DNA of 64,000 nucleotides from NCBI GenBank assembly GCA_037013685.1, contig CM072889.1, forward strand, positions 12,719,976 through 12,783,975, given 5' to 3'. The notes beneath the pieces are model-generated. The model made no database searches, was not told the DNA's origin, and saw only the letters and a list, made by a program, of their open reading frames with translations. Within the stretch, counting starts at the first letter, position 1, and the number at the start of each line of letters is the position of its first letter. Position numbers and translations under genes: made by a program. This stretch comes from Acridotheres tristis (lineage: Eukaryota; Chordata; Aves; Passeriformes; Sturnidae). Below are positions 49,501-61,191 of this stretch, in pieces.

Positions 49501-51296
49501 TTGCTCCCGTGTTTTGAAACAAGGATGTAACAGTTGTCTTTACCATGCCAATCATGGGCAAGGGGCACAGAAAAGGATGCAAGCAGCAGCACAAATATGC
49601 TTTAAATGCAAGGTCTCTGCTGCAGCAGATAAGCAAAAATATCAAGTCCAAGGGCAGACATCACAATTTATTTTGTTCTTACAATTTTCTTCAATCAAAC
49701 TGTAAGTAATGCAAACCAGCCAAGCTCACTCCAATAAAAATTCTGTACTGAGAATGCCTCCTTATATTTCATGTGTATCTGTGTGGACTGTACTGCATTT
49801 ACAGTCCAGAATTCTACTTCAACGACTGTAAAGCAGAGCAAACAGGTACATATAAGTAAGTTCTCTGCAGTTACTATTTACACACTCTTTAATTACCAGT
49901 GGTAGCCTGGCAAGTAGATAAAGCTCTGGAATACAAGCCAAGGAAGCCAGTGCCTCTGCTTGGCTTTGCCCCTATCTCATTGCGTAAGTAGGCAGAGGCT
50001 CTCTCTGTCTCACACTTCCCAAGTGTCTAATCTGGGTAATTATTAAGCTGGGATAATTATTCCAGTTTATATTGTTTGCATGCAAAATCAAAGGTGCAGA
50101 GGGGATTCAACTGTTCTCTATAAACATACCAGGTATGATATATAACATAAACTTACCAGGAGGTAAGCACTGATAAGAGAATAGGTGGGAGAACAGCTAT
50201 TTAGACAAGTAGAGGATATTGGCACATGGGCAAAAAGGTGCATGCTGGTTGTGAGTAAATAAGAAGAGTTCTGGAATTCTCAGGCAGAAATTTGCAATTC
50301 AAAATGAATACTATTTCCTTTCTCAGCCAAAAAAGCATATAGATGCCTCTTACTCCCCTCTCCCATGAGCAGGCTCTATCCCAGTTCCCAGGGTGATGCA
50401 CTTATCCAGCTTTGACAGAACATGCCCAACCTCAGAGCTGGCCATTGGGGCTTGCCCTCCTCTCTCCCGGGGATATCAAGGTGTGCCCGCCCGACCCTGC
50501 CATTCAGCACAGGTACCTCCTCCATTCTGGTAGGTGAGGTAGGGAAAGCGCCAGACGTTGCCCAGGCCCACGGCATAGCCCACCATGGACAGCAGGTAAT
50601 CGCCTTTCTTGGACCAGTTGCCACGCTCCGAGTTCTCATCGTTGTCACTAGAGTGGGCATCTTTTTCATTTGTCAAGCTGAAGTCCTTGAAAGAGAAGAG
50701 GGAAGGCTTGTGATCACCCACCAGGCAAGAAAAGCAATCATATCCTCATTTCTCTGTCCAGAGACGTACCATGGGAGGGCAGGCACAGCCAGCTGTGCTG
50801 CCAGTCCAGCTGATCTCTGGCAGGACAGCATAGACCTGTGAGAGAGGATCCTACCAGAGACCCCAAACACCTCCACAGACAGATTTGCTTTAGTCCTTTG
50901 TGCTGTCAGTTCCTGGGGGCAGCTTCAGGAGACTCCCCTATTCTGCCCCTGCACGTTGTTCAGATGTTCACATCAGCACATACCTGTATGCCCACTTTAA
51001 AAAACACCTGTCGTAGTGCCTTTCACACATGCCTAGGTGCTCATCTCACTTTACCTTCCACTACCTGTTCGGATCTCACCTGCCCAGACAACTTCATACC
51101 TGCCCACAGCTGCCGACGTACCCGCACCCGGCTCGCCCGAGTGCCTCTACGCCCACCACAGCCCACCTGCTCAGGTGCACCCACACTTGCCTACGTTCTC
51201 GCGCACCTGCCCAGGTGCCTCCAGCCAGCCTCCCCCCGCCGCCCTCACCTTCGTCTTCCCGCAGGACAGAAAGCCGGGCAGGCTGAGCATCCCCAT
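37430..51296 (-). CDS. SLC6A14: Sodium/chloride-coupled amino-acid transporter ATB0,+ (SLC6A14), complete
   Basis: Fourteen coding exons join in phase to 642 codons plus a stop, the length of human SLC6A14. The protein imports neutral and cationic amino acids across the plasma membrane, driven by Na+ and Cl-, with the 12-helix LeuT/SLC6 fold. The TM1 signature [17 protein letters not shown] lies at about residues 56-72. TM3 carries YYNVIIAY. Extracellular loop 2 has the C157/C165 pair and sequons at N175, N186, N194 and N199. TM8 holds the ion-site motif [10 protein letters not shown] at about 417-426. The C-terminal domain matches SCCRPA.NWGPYL. Exon 1, KTK|GTGAGG, matches the position and length of human exon 1. 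A longer in-frame start inside exon 2's upstream intron uses GTG and is preceded by a splice acceptor, so it is rejected. No frameshift or missing key motif was found. Confidence 0.97.
38186..38353 (-). CDS. SLC6A14: SLC6A14 exon 13 (last membrane helices)
   Basis: Residues 536-591, [17 protein letters not shown] then the last helix [18 protein letters not shown]. Acceptor TTTTCTAG, donor CAG|GTAAGG. Confidence 0.97.
38871..38938 (-). pseudogene. Decayed tandem duplicate of SLC6A14 exon 12 3' half
   Basis: This 68-nt stretch in intron 12 aligns almost without gaps to 39301-39369, which covers the end of exon 12, its donor and about 38 nt of the following intron. In one frame it still reads VFVTPVLII before a GTGAGT donor, mirroring FFITPVLLM in the real exon. 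A one-base difference breaks the frame near the Cys-Trp pair, and no 5' half with an acceptor is recognisable. It is a non-functional relic of a partial exon duplication. Confidence 0.7.
39339..39448 (-). CDS. SLC6A14: SLC6A14 exon 12
   Basis: Residues 500-535, [15 protein letters not shown] then [18 protein letters not shown]. Acceptor TTCCAACAG, donor ATG|GTGCGT. Confidence 0.97.
39640..39775 (+). mobile_element. CR1 LINE 3' end in SLC6A14 intron 11
   Basis: The run 'AAGGCCAGGCTGGATGGGGC', then 'GGTGTCCCTGCTCATGGCAG' and 'AAGTCCCTTCCACCCCAAGA', matches the well-known 3' end of avian CR1. It is 5'-truncated as usual, lies antisense to SLC6A14 and ends near the CTCTATGAT terminal repeat. Confidence 0.92.
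39830..39929 (-). CDS. SLC6A14: SLC6A14 exon 11
   Basis: Residues 466-498, [20 protein letters not shown] then the next helix. Acceptor GTTCTTCAG, donor ACG|GTAAAT. Confidence 0.97.
41055..41173 (-). CDS. SLC6A14: SLC6A14 exon 10
   Basis: Residues 427-465, ending [10 protein letters not shown]. Acceptor TCCTTTGCAG, donor CAG|GTAAGA. Confidence 0.97.
41264..41389 (-). CDS. SLC6A14: SLC6A14 exon 9 (TM8 start)
   Basis: Residues 385-425, ending [10 protein letters not shown], which forms part of the second sodium site in SLC6 proteins. Donor ATAG|GTGAGT. Confidence 0.97.
41471..41699 (-). CDS. SLC6A14: SLC6A14 exon 8 (TM6-TM7)
   Basis: Residues 308-383, the largest exon. Includes [20 protein letters not shown], the unwound TM6 substrate-site segment. 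Acceptor GTTTTGGTAG, donor CAG|GTAGGC. Confidence 0.97.
42178..42228. repeat. AT-rich imperfect tandem repeat in intron 7
   Basis: Variants of ATAAATATCAATCATAAAT follow one another, about two and a half copies. Confidence 0.6.
42699..42839 (-). CDS. SLC6A14: SLC6A14 exon 7 (TM5)
   Basis: Residues 261-307, including [18 protein letters not shown] and a sequon NIT near 299. Acceptor TTTCTGCAG, donor GAG|GTGAGA. Confidence 0.97.
44641..44773 (-). CDS. SLC6A14: SLC6A14 exon 6 (TM4)
   Basis: Residues 217-260, including KVTLQRSSG and FKGIKSSGK. Acceptor GTGCTTTCAG, donor AAG|GTATGT. Confidence 0.97.
44814..44836. repeat. (CA)n tract in intron 5 near exon 6 acceptor
   Basis: GU-rich in the SLC6A14 transcript, about 40-65 nt upstream of the exon 6 acceptor at 44773. 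Confidence 0.85.
45519..45654 (-). CDS. SLC6A14: SLC6A14 exon 5 (extracellular loop 2)
   Basis: Residues 172-215 with four N-glycosylation sequons (NAT, NSS, NLT, NGT). A long T-run precedes the acceptor TAATTTCAG. Donor GGAA|GTAAGT. Confidence 0.96.
46957..47118 (-). CDS. SLC6A14: SLC6A14 exon 4 (TM3)
   Basis: Residues 118-170, with TM3 and the start of extracellular loop 2 (C157, C165). Acceptor TTTCCTAG, donor ATAG|GTACAA. Confidence 0.97.
48586..48717 (-). CDS. SLC6A14: SLC6A14 exon 3 (TM2)
   Basis: Residues 74-116, [19 protein letters not shown] then [12 protein letters not shown]. Donor CAAG|GTTGGT. Confidence 0.97.
50517..50685 (-). CDS. SLC6A14: SLC6A14 exon 2 (TM1)
   Basis: Residues 17-72. 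The acceptor CTTCTCTTTCAAG is strongly pyrimidine-rich and the donor is GAG|GTACCT. Contains [14 protein letters not shown] and the TM1 ion/substrate motif. Confidence 0.96.
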
Positions 51297-51620
51297 GTGT
51301 GCCGCCGCAGCCGCTGCGCTCTGCCCGCGCCGGCCGCCGCCCGGCCCTTTATCGGACCGGCAGCCGCCCGCCCCTCGCTGCCCTGCCGGGAACCGCAGCC
51401 CCTGGGCTGCCCCACGGCCCGGGCGGGGCCGCCTCCCGCCCCCGGGGCAGCCCCTCGCAGCCCGATGCCCGCTCACCCCGCGCCCACTTCCTCTGGAACA
51501 CCCGCCCGCCGAGCCCTGCCCGGCCACCTGCCCACTTCCCCTCCTAACACCGCCTGCCCTCCACCCCGACCCACTTCCCTGCCGCGAACCTGCCTGGGCT
51601 CGCTCCCCCAGTCAGGGCTC
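51090..51620 (-). promoter_or_regulatory. CpG island promoter of SLC6A14
   Basis: Dense CpG and C/G runs surround coding exon 1, in contrast with the AT-rich flanks. A TATA-like GATAAAGG sits on the minus strand at 51353-51346, about 50 nt upstream of the start codon. A bird SLC6A14 promoter is expected here from exon 1 position; the exact start site is not determined. Confidence 0.65.
51249..51296 (-). CDS. SLC6A14: SLC6A14 exon 1 (start)
   Basis: Encodes [16 protein letters not shown], aligning with the 16-residue human exon 1 product. The donor is AAG|GTGAGG. The frame stays open upstream, but the human start aligns here. Confidence 0.88.
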
Positions 51621-52061
51621 TGCAGCTCTCCTTGCACCCCTGCCTCTCTGTCATCCACCTCCTTCACTTCCAGCGTGTCCCCCCACTCCTTCCCCTCTCC
51701 CTCCTCTTCCAGGACCTGCCCACACACTCTCCTCCTTGTCTCCTACCTCCAGGCTGCCAGCTCCCCATCAAACACTGACCCTCACCTGAACAGCTGGCCC
51801 CACTGTTCCTACGGAGCCACTGCCTGCCTCACCTACGTTCACTGCCTGGACACCCTGCTCCACCCCTACCTGCTCCACGCTGGAGTCCTGGCTCAAGAGA
51901 CGCCGTAAAGGAAAGGACACTAGAGGGTTAAACACCACGGAAATTTCAGCTTCTGAACGCACCTTTCAAGTACAGGCACAGAAAGGGCAGGTCATAAAAG
52001 TAAAGTAGTTTTTAGAGGAGGAATTTGAACAGAAGGACTTAAAGATTCTTCCAAAGCTTCA

Positions 52062-52075
52062 GCCACTGACGTGGC
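52062..52075. promoter_or_regulatory. CRE-like site in an inverted repeat upstream of SLC6A14
   Basis: GCCACTGACGTGGC contains TGACGTGG, close to the cAMP-response element, with perfect 5-bp arms. It lies about 770 bp upstream of the start codon. Confidence 0.3.
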
Positions 52076-52112
52076 TGTGACATTTCACCCTTTAGGGGAA
52101 GGGATGTCACAG

Positions 52113-52141
52113 TGACCTTCCCCAAGCATTCCATAAGGTCA
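52113..52141. promoter_or_regulatory. Everted AGGTCA half-sites upstream of SLC6A14
   Basis: TGACCT at 52113-52118 and AGGTCA at 52136-52141 are perfect nuclear-receptor half-sites separated by 17 bp. The spacing is unusual, so function is speculative. Confidence 0.2.
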
Positions 52142-55100
52142 CACAGGGGGACACTGGTCAAAGCACACTCTGTGTACAGACATAAGGAGACACTGATTGA
52201 TTGACCGGTCGCTTAACTGTTCTCCCCTATTTATAAATGATCTTTTCCATGGCTCTTTCGGGTCCACACCTTGACAAATATCCTTTTCTGTCCAAATTAG
52301 GGGTACTTTTCATTTAGCAAAGTGTTATCCAGCCTGTCTCCATCTAGCCACAGCTAAGAGGTACAGTACTTCTTAGTTGGTACAGGTATTCCTTAGAGTA
52401 CTAACCAAGTACCTTAGAGGTACAGCTACTCCTCCAGGAGTGAGGAGTGTGTGGGACAGCGTCTGAAAGGTAGGAAGGTAAAATAAGATTGTATTTTATC
52501 ACCCTGTACAGCAGATTCTCAAGAATATTTCTATTTTAGATGCTGGAAAGATGCCATAATACTCTTACCTTGGGAACAAAAAGCAAGTACAGGTGCAATG
52601 TCCTGACAGGACACAGGCTTTCGGAGAAAATAATAAATAAAAATTAAAGAAAACACTCCTTTACAGGCTGCCTGCAAATTCGGAATTGAAGTGTCCAAGC
52701 TGCAACATCAAGCAATTCAGGTTGATTCTCTATGGAACAATACAAAACTCACTCAGTCCAAGGACACACTGAGAAATGAGTCCTTATTCTTCCATCTGTC
52801 TGAACTGTATGTAAATTAAAGCCACACTGAATATGTGAAAGTTTTGTTTGAAATGCATTTTCTGTATCTAAAGGAGAAAAGTAAAAAATCACAGCACAGA
52901 GTTAAATCCAGGAGTGAGCAGTGGAGAGATGAGGATCTCCAGAGAGGATTGTGCCTGAAGCAGGGCTGTGTTTCTCCTCTTAGCTCAGCAGCTCCACTTG
53001 CATTCACTAGGGGCTGAGTCCATCAGGTTGATCCCTGAAGGCTGGTTCCTCACAGCTGGGCTGGCCACCAACCAACCAAGCACCATGCCAGCCAGTCACC
53101 CCTGGAATGTCTCAGCTAGGAATACAGAATTATCAGCCTGGCTCTACCATACATGAGATACCCCATCTCCTGACCAGCAGCCTAACTGACGTCATCTTTC
53201 TAATTTGGAAAGCACTCCTGGATTACTATCACTTCCACTTACTGAATCTTCTGTTAATCCAATGGGAAGAAAAAATAATTTAAAAATAAATTAATTATAA
53301 TCTTAACATGCTGAGAATACAGCAAACAATTCTGACATTTCCTCGCAGCAGTGAGATACCCATGTTTTCCATTTGGTTGCACCAGTGCTCTTATCAGATG
53401 TTGGGTATTGCCCTTAGCTAACACCAGCAGCTCTGGTGATACAGCAGATTGTGTTTGATGTGCTTATTTAAGAATACGATGAGTAAATTCTGTTCTTTAA
53501 CCTCTATCTTCTGTGATAGCTGTGCTTACTAATACTGGCACCTGGCACAGACATCCAAAACTGATTCAGCAGACAAAGCTGGGACTCATTTACCTCTCCC
53601 CTTCCCAACTGGCATGAGTTAAAGTCCAGAAAACCCACTTTGCAAATCACTTTAGAACACACTAAATCCTGGCAGACCAACAACAGCAAAAAACCCCATG
53701 CTGGCCTTCAGGATCTTAGGAAGATGACTTAAATCATTTAAATGTCTATCAACAGTATGTAATTGCTCTCATTCAGAACTAAACATCTATGTTACACTCT
53801 TTAGAGGAGAGGTTCAGAAAGACTGACAGGACTGCTATAAACTGACAGGTGAAGCAAGGCAGAAAACTTAGAATGTTGACTCTTGCAGCTGCAGGAATTA
53901 TCCTGTCCTTTACAGCTGAACAGAATCAAACCCTACAGTTCACATTTACATTAACGCTTTCTGCCTAAGAAAGCATCAACCTTGATTTAAAGACAAAGTG
54001 ATAAAAAGCAAAACTATTTCCTTGGTGTTGAACTGATCTACAGGCAACTTAGACCAACTTTACCGCTAACTTAAAAAAAAAAATACAAGAAAAACAATCA
54101 TTGGTCTAGTAGCCCATGAAAGCAAGGCAGCAATCTCCATCTGGTGAGAAATGTCTTATTTCACTGTGAGCCTGCTGTAAGCAAGGTGGAAGTGTACAAG
54201 GAGGCATGTCAAGAAGTGGCCCTTTTGCTTAGAAGACAGAATGGAGAGGTGATGATGGTGTTGCCAAGGACAAATTACAAAGGCAATGGTTTCTGAAGCG
54301 GCCATCTGTAGCTTCAGAGAGGTACCTGTGGAAGTAGACAGGGTTTATAACAAAACACAGTGTGGGAATTACCTGCTGAAGAGGCCTCGTTCCAATACTG
54401 GCTTGCCTGGTTCTAATGGCCCCCATCCAACCATTTGTGCAACCAAGGCATGAAGCAAATTTTGCTTCCAACTCTGCCAATCCCTTCAGGGTGATGAGGT
54501 TTTCCTCATGGGAAAAGGACTTGACATTTTATATATCCTTCCTGGATCTATTTTTCTTCATCAGTTTTTGTTTTTCTCCGTAACTGGGATGTTCACTGTT
54601 GCTGCTCAACAGGCCACCAGGACACATCTACTCAATATGGATCTCTACCCACAAATTTGTTCTCATCAAATGGAAATCCTGAAAAAATCTGAAAGGGAAC
54701 ATCGAAAGTTTTCAGTAATGTGTGATGAGTTTGGTTCACTAATATAAAAGTAAATAATACACACTATTATGAATTATGCAATCATATTGAAGACCTGTAT
54801 TGGCATAATATCAGTGAGGTGCTTAATCCAATTTTCCTTCAACTTCAGGACTTCTGGATTCATCTCTAAGGCCACCTCAGAGGTGAGAAATGCAGCAAGG
54901 TTGCTCCTACTTGCCTCTATGAACAATCTGCTATCACAACCCAAAAGAAGCACTTCACTCATTTATCATATAGTTGCAAAAGTGCTATAATGCAAAATGC
55001 TTCAGCCTTCGAAGTCATTCTCATAGGATGGGTGGAGACTTGAAACTACATGGAAAGCAAATTTGCCTTCAGGCCTTTTCAGCAGGTTGCAGCCTGCAAA

Positions 55101-58100
55101 TTGTTTATATTATATGCAGTAATCAAGTTAGTGATGGGGAAGTTTTACATATGGATGTAGGAAAAACTTATAAGGCAGAAATAAATTAAAATATATAAAA
55201 AAAACCCTGAAAGGTTCTGCAGAAATGTTCTTCTACTACACTGAGCCTGGAAGATTTTGTTGTCCCAGCTGCTCAAGAGGAAGCCACAGGTCTCCATCCA
55301 CAAAATTAATCAAGGTGTTTTCATGACTCTTGGCAAGACTGACAGTTCTGCATCTATGGTACATTAATCTCCACTTTAGTTGATTTTATTCAAGACCTGG
55401 AATGTACTCCTCAGTTGCTTCACCCTCTGACCAAAGCCCCAGGATAACATGGTCTTTCTTGTAGCACTGTCCCTCTCCAGTCCCTGAGAGCTCATCAATC
55501 TGTCAAAGATTACTGAAGTTGTCATACAGGAAAATATGGTTGTTCTCGAACACAGAGTTCCATATAGAATAAGGAGGAAAGCATCCAAAAAAGGACTAAA
55601 TGTTGATAAACATGGAAGATGTTGAAATCAAACCATCTGAAAATCTCTGCTGAAATCCAGCCCTATGTTGGAGTTACCAAAGCACAGTGAACAACAGCAT
55701 TTGTGGCCCAGGGCTCCTAATTCCCTCAGTTCTGCTTCCACTTTTGGTTCAGAGCATCTCAGTTTTCCATGAATCATTGCAGCCTTGTGCCAAACAAACA
55801 TCCAAACCCTTCCAAGATGCATCAGGCAGGTGTCACTCTACCTGCCCCCTCCCTGACCATCCTAGAGGCAGGTTCCAAACACGTTCAACTTGTCTTTGAG
55901 TAACTGAAATGCTCTGTAAACACAAAACCTGGGGTATCACATGAGGGAAGACATAATAACAGATACAACAAGGAAAAGAGAAGAGATAAAGTATGGGAAA
56001 ACGAAAAACTGGGAGCATGCAATTATCAAAACTTAATGATCAGGGAGCACATAGGTGTCAGAGTATAATGACTTTCCTATTAGGAAATATTTCAGAGGTG
56101 GGGCCAATAGAAACTAAGGAGTCATTTTTAATTGAGTAAAATAAACCCTAGGAATGAGTACAGTAGTAATTTTCAAATATGCTGTACTGAGTTCATCAAT
56201 CTCATTAACAGTTTCATTCTTAAATTCTTCCCTGACACCAAGTGCCAATATTTCTGGAGTTCAGCACAGCCAAGAGATGCTGGTAGGTAGTTTTTCTTCC
56301 CCAACCCCCCAGTTCTATACTTTCTTGCTAGTTGCTAAAAAAAACCCCACCTTTTCACAGAAGATAACATAAATGCATATTCTTGAGAAGCTTTTGACTA
56401 ACAGAAAGGCTTTGAAATACAGGTATTGGCTATCACACAGCAAAAAGAAGACCTTTCAGCTCAGTCCTTTCCTTGAGGTAATTTTACATATTGACATGCA
56501 GTCTTGCTATGTGATAGCCAAGAGAATTATCTTTGTGATTGCCCTCCTTCACAAAAGGACAAAAGCCAGGCTGTTAGTCCTGCCTGATATCTTTGGAATG
56601 GAAATACCTCCATCAACACTTTCCTCTGTGTGATACCTGTTCCTGCAGGTTAGCAATTACTCTCAGAAAGAGCTCATCCAAGTCAGTGGGGCTTCTCAGG
56701 TAAGAAAAAACAACCTCATATCAAGTAGTAACACCATAAAGTCACCTGTTGCAGTAACACAATTCTGAGTCCAAAATGAAAAAAGCAAGATTTGCAGGGA
56801 GACTAGAACAATTACTTAGCCGAGCATTTTCACAAATTGGGGGGGGAAAGGGCATTTAAAAGGACTTAAATAGTAGAGGTATTAACATTTTTCCTTCTGG
56901 TATCTGGATTTCCTACAACTCTTTTCATCATTATTCCTAGAAATCCTTTCTAAAAGAAACTGGTGTTTTTACCTTGTTTCAAAGACGGTAGCAGAGGTAG
57001 GGCTCAATTATTTAATACAGCACAAGTTTAGCAGAGAGCATGTGGACTGCAGTGGTCACCAGCACTAGACCCCATAATTTCTTTAGCTTCACCACAGGAC
57101 CTCCTCCCTTCTAAAATCAGGGAGTGCATTTGTATTCCCCTTACACACGGAAGAAAGCTGACCACCCCAAAATAATCCACTACTGACTGAGAAAAAAAAG
57201 CTTTAACACGAAACACCAGAAGCTGTTTTACTGCCCACAGCACTCACCCTGGTTGCCACAAATCTGGTCACTCCCCTGACATTCCTTTCCAGGCCCTCAG
57301 GCTCTCTCCCTCTGGCTCAGGCTCTCCTGAGCAGCCCATCCTCACAGCCCAGACCATCCTTTTCTCCTGCAGTATCAGGAAGAGCCATATCTGACCCCAA
57401 AAGCCCAGGGAAGGCTGGGTGGAAGGGATGTGAAGGCAACTCCCTGTTTCCCATGGCCCTGCCATTAGCAAGGCAGCAGTGGCAACACCTGCCCTGGGGT
57501 GGATCCTCTCAGCACACTCTCACCTGACACAACAAAGAGATGCCATTTTCTAATGAAACACCGATTTTAACCAAGCCTCTCAGACCTCCTAACACTGAAG
57601 ATTTTCCAGATTTTGCCTGACTTCCTGTTCCTAAGCTCAGGGCCACAGATTTTAAACATGTATGGCAGCATCTCAGTATGAAGCTACTAGGGTTACAGTT
57701 TTGGATTTGTGTTCCACCTAATTGCAACATCAGAGTGGTAATTTATTTGGGGGAAGGGCTGAAATCTCTATCAGGCTTCAAGAAGTCTCAGTATAGAAAG
57801 ATTAGGGGCTGAGTACTGTCCTGATGTGATGTCCCAGTGCAGCTGTACCTCTGAAAGGTGAATTGCTGAAATTATTAGCATACCCAATGGCAACGATCTG
57901 CTTCCACTAGCTTATGGCTGCTCTGTTGTGCAAAGGGTGCCCACTCCAACAAATGTTTTACTCCAGAGGATAAAAAAAATGCACTCCACTTTCCTGAAAG
58001 CTGAAGACTAGTGTATTAAATTTTACACTTATTTTTTTCTAATTCTCAAAGGACCTGCATGTTCTGTGGCTGGCTTTTATGTTCAAGTGAAAAAAAAAGT

Positions 58101-59006
58101 ACTATGAAGAGATGTTTTTTTTTTCTTAAAGCTGGGGCAATTATATAAAGGCTGATATCTGGTATATCAACATTTGGCACTCATCTGGACAATTCTGGAT
58201 TGTGAAGATTTGCTAACTTTTATATAGTCATGACTTTCTTTGCATAATCTTGGTCTGGCAATCCTATCAGTACAAGCTTCTCCTTGACTAGCAAACAAGG
58301 GAGTAAAGTTTGAACAGGAGTGCAAGAAGGCAAAATAAGGAAGTGCACTGACGTCCTTCCCATGAGATGAAGCAAGACACAAGAAGCTGTGCTTATGCAC
58401 CTGGCAGGGAACACCAGGACAAGTCAGAGACACAACTAAAAACACTGGATTAAGGAGTCCCTGGAAAGTGACCATATGAGCTGTGATGGACAGCAAATCA
58501 TGCTCCATAGGGGACTAGCTGTGGGAAATGCTCTGGTTTATGGTGAAGTCTGAGTGTGATGGCTGTACAATGTTCTGTTTCTTATCTCCCAAGGCTCACC
58601 TTCTCTCTGTTGGTTTGGTTTTGGTTCTTTATGAAGAATTGCAAATGCCAAAGGAGACAAGCAGATTTTCTGTCCATGATGGGAAGTCTCCAGGAGTGCT
58701 CCACACAGCACAGAGCATATGCAACTGCTTTTAGGATCATGTAAAAATGCTCTACAGATTTATTGCTGACTCATGGTACCCAATAAGAAGTTAAAAATAG
58801 TAGCAAACCCCAGAGTTTATGCAGAACGGCTACTTCAAACCCAAGAAATGTGCACAGGGATTGTATTTGTTTTCATATCCAGATACGTGTTTTGCAGCCA
58901 TACCTCCCACACCAGTACACGTAGGAGTATTTGCCCTGCTTTAGCAGCTTGAGGTATGCAGTTAAAACACATTATATTTTCAGGCTACTGAATAGAGAGG
59001 ACCCGC

Positions 59007-59029
59007 CTTGATTAAAGAATTTAATCAAG
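59007..59029. repeat. Inverted repeat, 10-bp arms
   Basis: CTTGATTAAA and TTTAATCAAG flank GAA. Perfect arms. Confidence 0.6.
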
Positions 59030-59508
59030 CAATGTGATTAGATGATTTATGCAAAGCAGATCCTGTCCTACTGACATCACATAACATGATAATTTTCCCA
59101 GTTGTAAAGTGCAGCACCTGGAAAAAGTCCCAGGAAACTTCCCTCCGTTATTCCACCCAATTCCATGTACTTCTGAGTTGATAATTCAAGGCTTAGTACA
59201 ATCACTCCAGAGCTGTTGCAGTGAGGAGAAAATTTGAGACAATAAATTTTGAGTCTTAATTTTCATTTAAAAATTGATGGTTTATGTCCAAACCATATTG
59301 ATCATCACTTTGCAGAATTCCATTTGCTAAGCACATATCACTTCCTTCTACAGATGTTTCAAGGTAGCATTTAATTTAGGTCATTCTGGTGGTAGATATT
59401 AACCAGAAGGTAAATATACAGCATTGTTTCCCGTGGTGTTTTCAGTGCCAGAAATTGTCCAGTTTGTGGAAGAAATGTCAACCTTGCTTATACAAGATTT
59501 GTGGTTAT

Positions 59509-59530
59509 AAAACACTCCTGTGAGTGTTTT
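59509..59530. repeat. Inverted repeat, 9-bp arms
   Basis: AAAACACTC and GAGTGTTTT flank CTGT. Perfect arms. Confidence 0.6.
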
Positions 59531-61121
59531 GTTAGTTACAGGAAAATTTGCTTTCTCGTTGAAATGAGGGGTTCCCTTGCTGTTTTTATTTTTTTATTTG
59601 CTCCCTGGAAAGTGAGTGTTGAAGTTGGGATATAGTTCCATTTAGAAGGAATTGCTCAGCATGTAACTTGGTCACCTCTATTCTGATACATGTGCATGGA
59701 AACAGAACAAGATTTTCCTGAATCTGAATATTCCTAGGGTATAAATCATGGTTTCCTTCTTTACTGGGACACTGGGGGGTGGTCCCAGGTATGTCTGCAG
59801 CATTGAGATGACACTGATACCAAAGTAGGCACTGGTAGTAAAAGGGGCAACACATGGACACAAGTCCTTCCAGCAAGGGCTTAATACTGGCTGCTTTCTT
59901 TTTCTGATGTTTCAAAGCTTCCTATGTCTTGGCTTTTGCCCATAGCAGTGTGGCTTTACAGGCTAAATCACATAGCTTTGTGTCCTTCCTTTTAGTGTCC
60001 TTTAGCTAAGTGAACGTTGAAGCAGGAGGGGAAACATTGTGGTAGAAAGTAAATCCAGACAAGAGAGCTGTGTTTACTCCCCTGCTTAGCTAAGAAGATA
60101 ATCACGTTTTCTCCTTTGTATTGAGATTTTATGCACTTGGGACTTACTCTGGGTGTATATACCTGAAGCACTAAATAAATAGATATTTTTGTTTGCTAAC
60201 CTCAACAAGATTACAAGGAGGTTGATGGTGTTATAAAAGAAACATTTTTCCATCAAAGACTAAAAGACTACTGGTGATACGAGTTCAATCAGAAATCCTG
60301 GTACATTTATCTTGACTGTTTCCTAAGGCTTTCCAGGGTTGCCTTGACAGTGAATATTCTTTCTCCCTGGGCATGCATTGGCTGATGAAGTGGATGTGGA
60401 TGGTGGAGAGGAAACTGTAACCTAGAGAAGAGTTCCATCTGCCAGGCTAGCAAACACATTTACTGCTATGCTGCTGGCTGGTTTATATAAAGATTGAGGT
60501 CAGGTCCTTCCTTATTTGCCTAAATCAAGGCCAGATAACATCTCTACTGGTTTGGATATTTCAAGCACAATATTTAATGGACATTTGTTTTAGGCCTTTC
60601 GTTTAGAAAGATAATGATTGCAAACACAAGAACACAATCACCACGTGGCACTGAGCAGGGTCAGGAGATCCACAGGCACACTGAGGTCACAAATGATAAA
60701 ACAGACTGCAAATGGCTAACTTGCTAGCTTTGCTCCAAAACAGGAAGGGTATTTGCCAACTTGGCACCTGGATCTTCTTTACCAAAAGAAGGTAACAAGC
60801 ATTCCTATTACAAGGTCAGGGAAAAAAATTCTATAAAAAATTGTTAGAATGGATGATCTGCAAGGGTTTATCCTAGTTGGCTTCTGTAGTAGTAAGGGTC
60901 ACTGTGGTGTCAGGAGGTACAAAGCAGGAGTTAGGAGACAGGCAGATCTAGGCTGTACAATTGAATATTCTTGTGACTAGTAGTGTCATTCCTCTCAAAA
61001 TGATCAAACCTCAATTTAACCTGGTAAGATTTTCCACCCACTACTCTAGAGAGATCATTTCTCCAATCTGGCACCTCAGAAGACAAAATGTTCCTTTAAC
61101 AACTGTACTTGTCCTTAATTA

Positions 61122-61191
61122 ACTTTCTTTTCCTCCTTTGATTTTCCCCCCTTCTCCCCTTTCCTTCCGTCTTTCCTTTTGCCTTTTTCTA
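61122..61191 (+). repeat. Pyrimidine-rich tract
   Basis: About 70 nt, nearly all C and T (for example CCCCCCTTCTCCCCTTTCC), with few purine interruptions. Confidence 0.7.
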
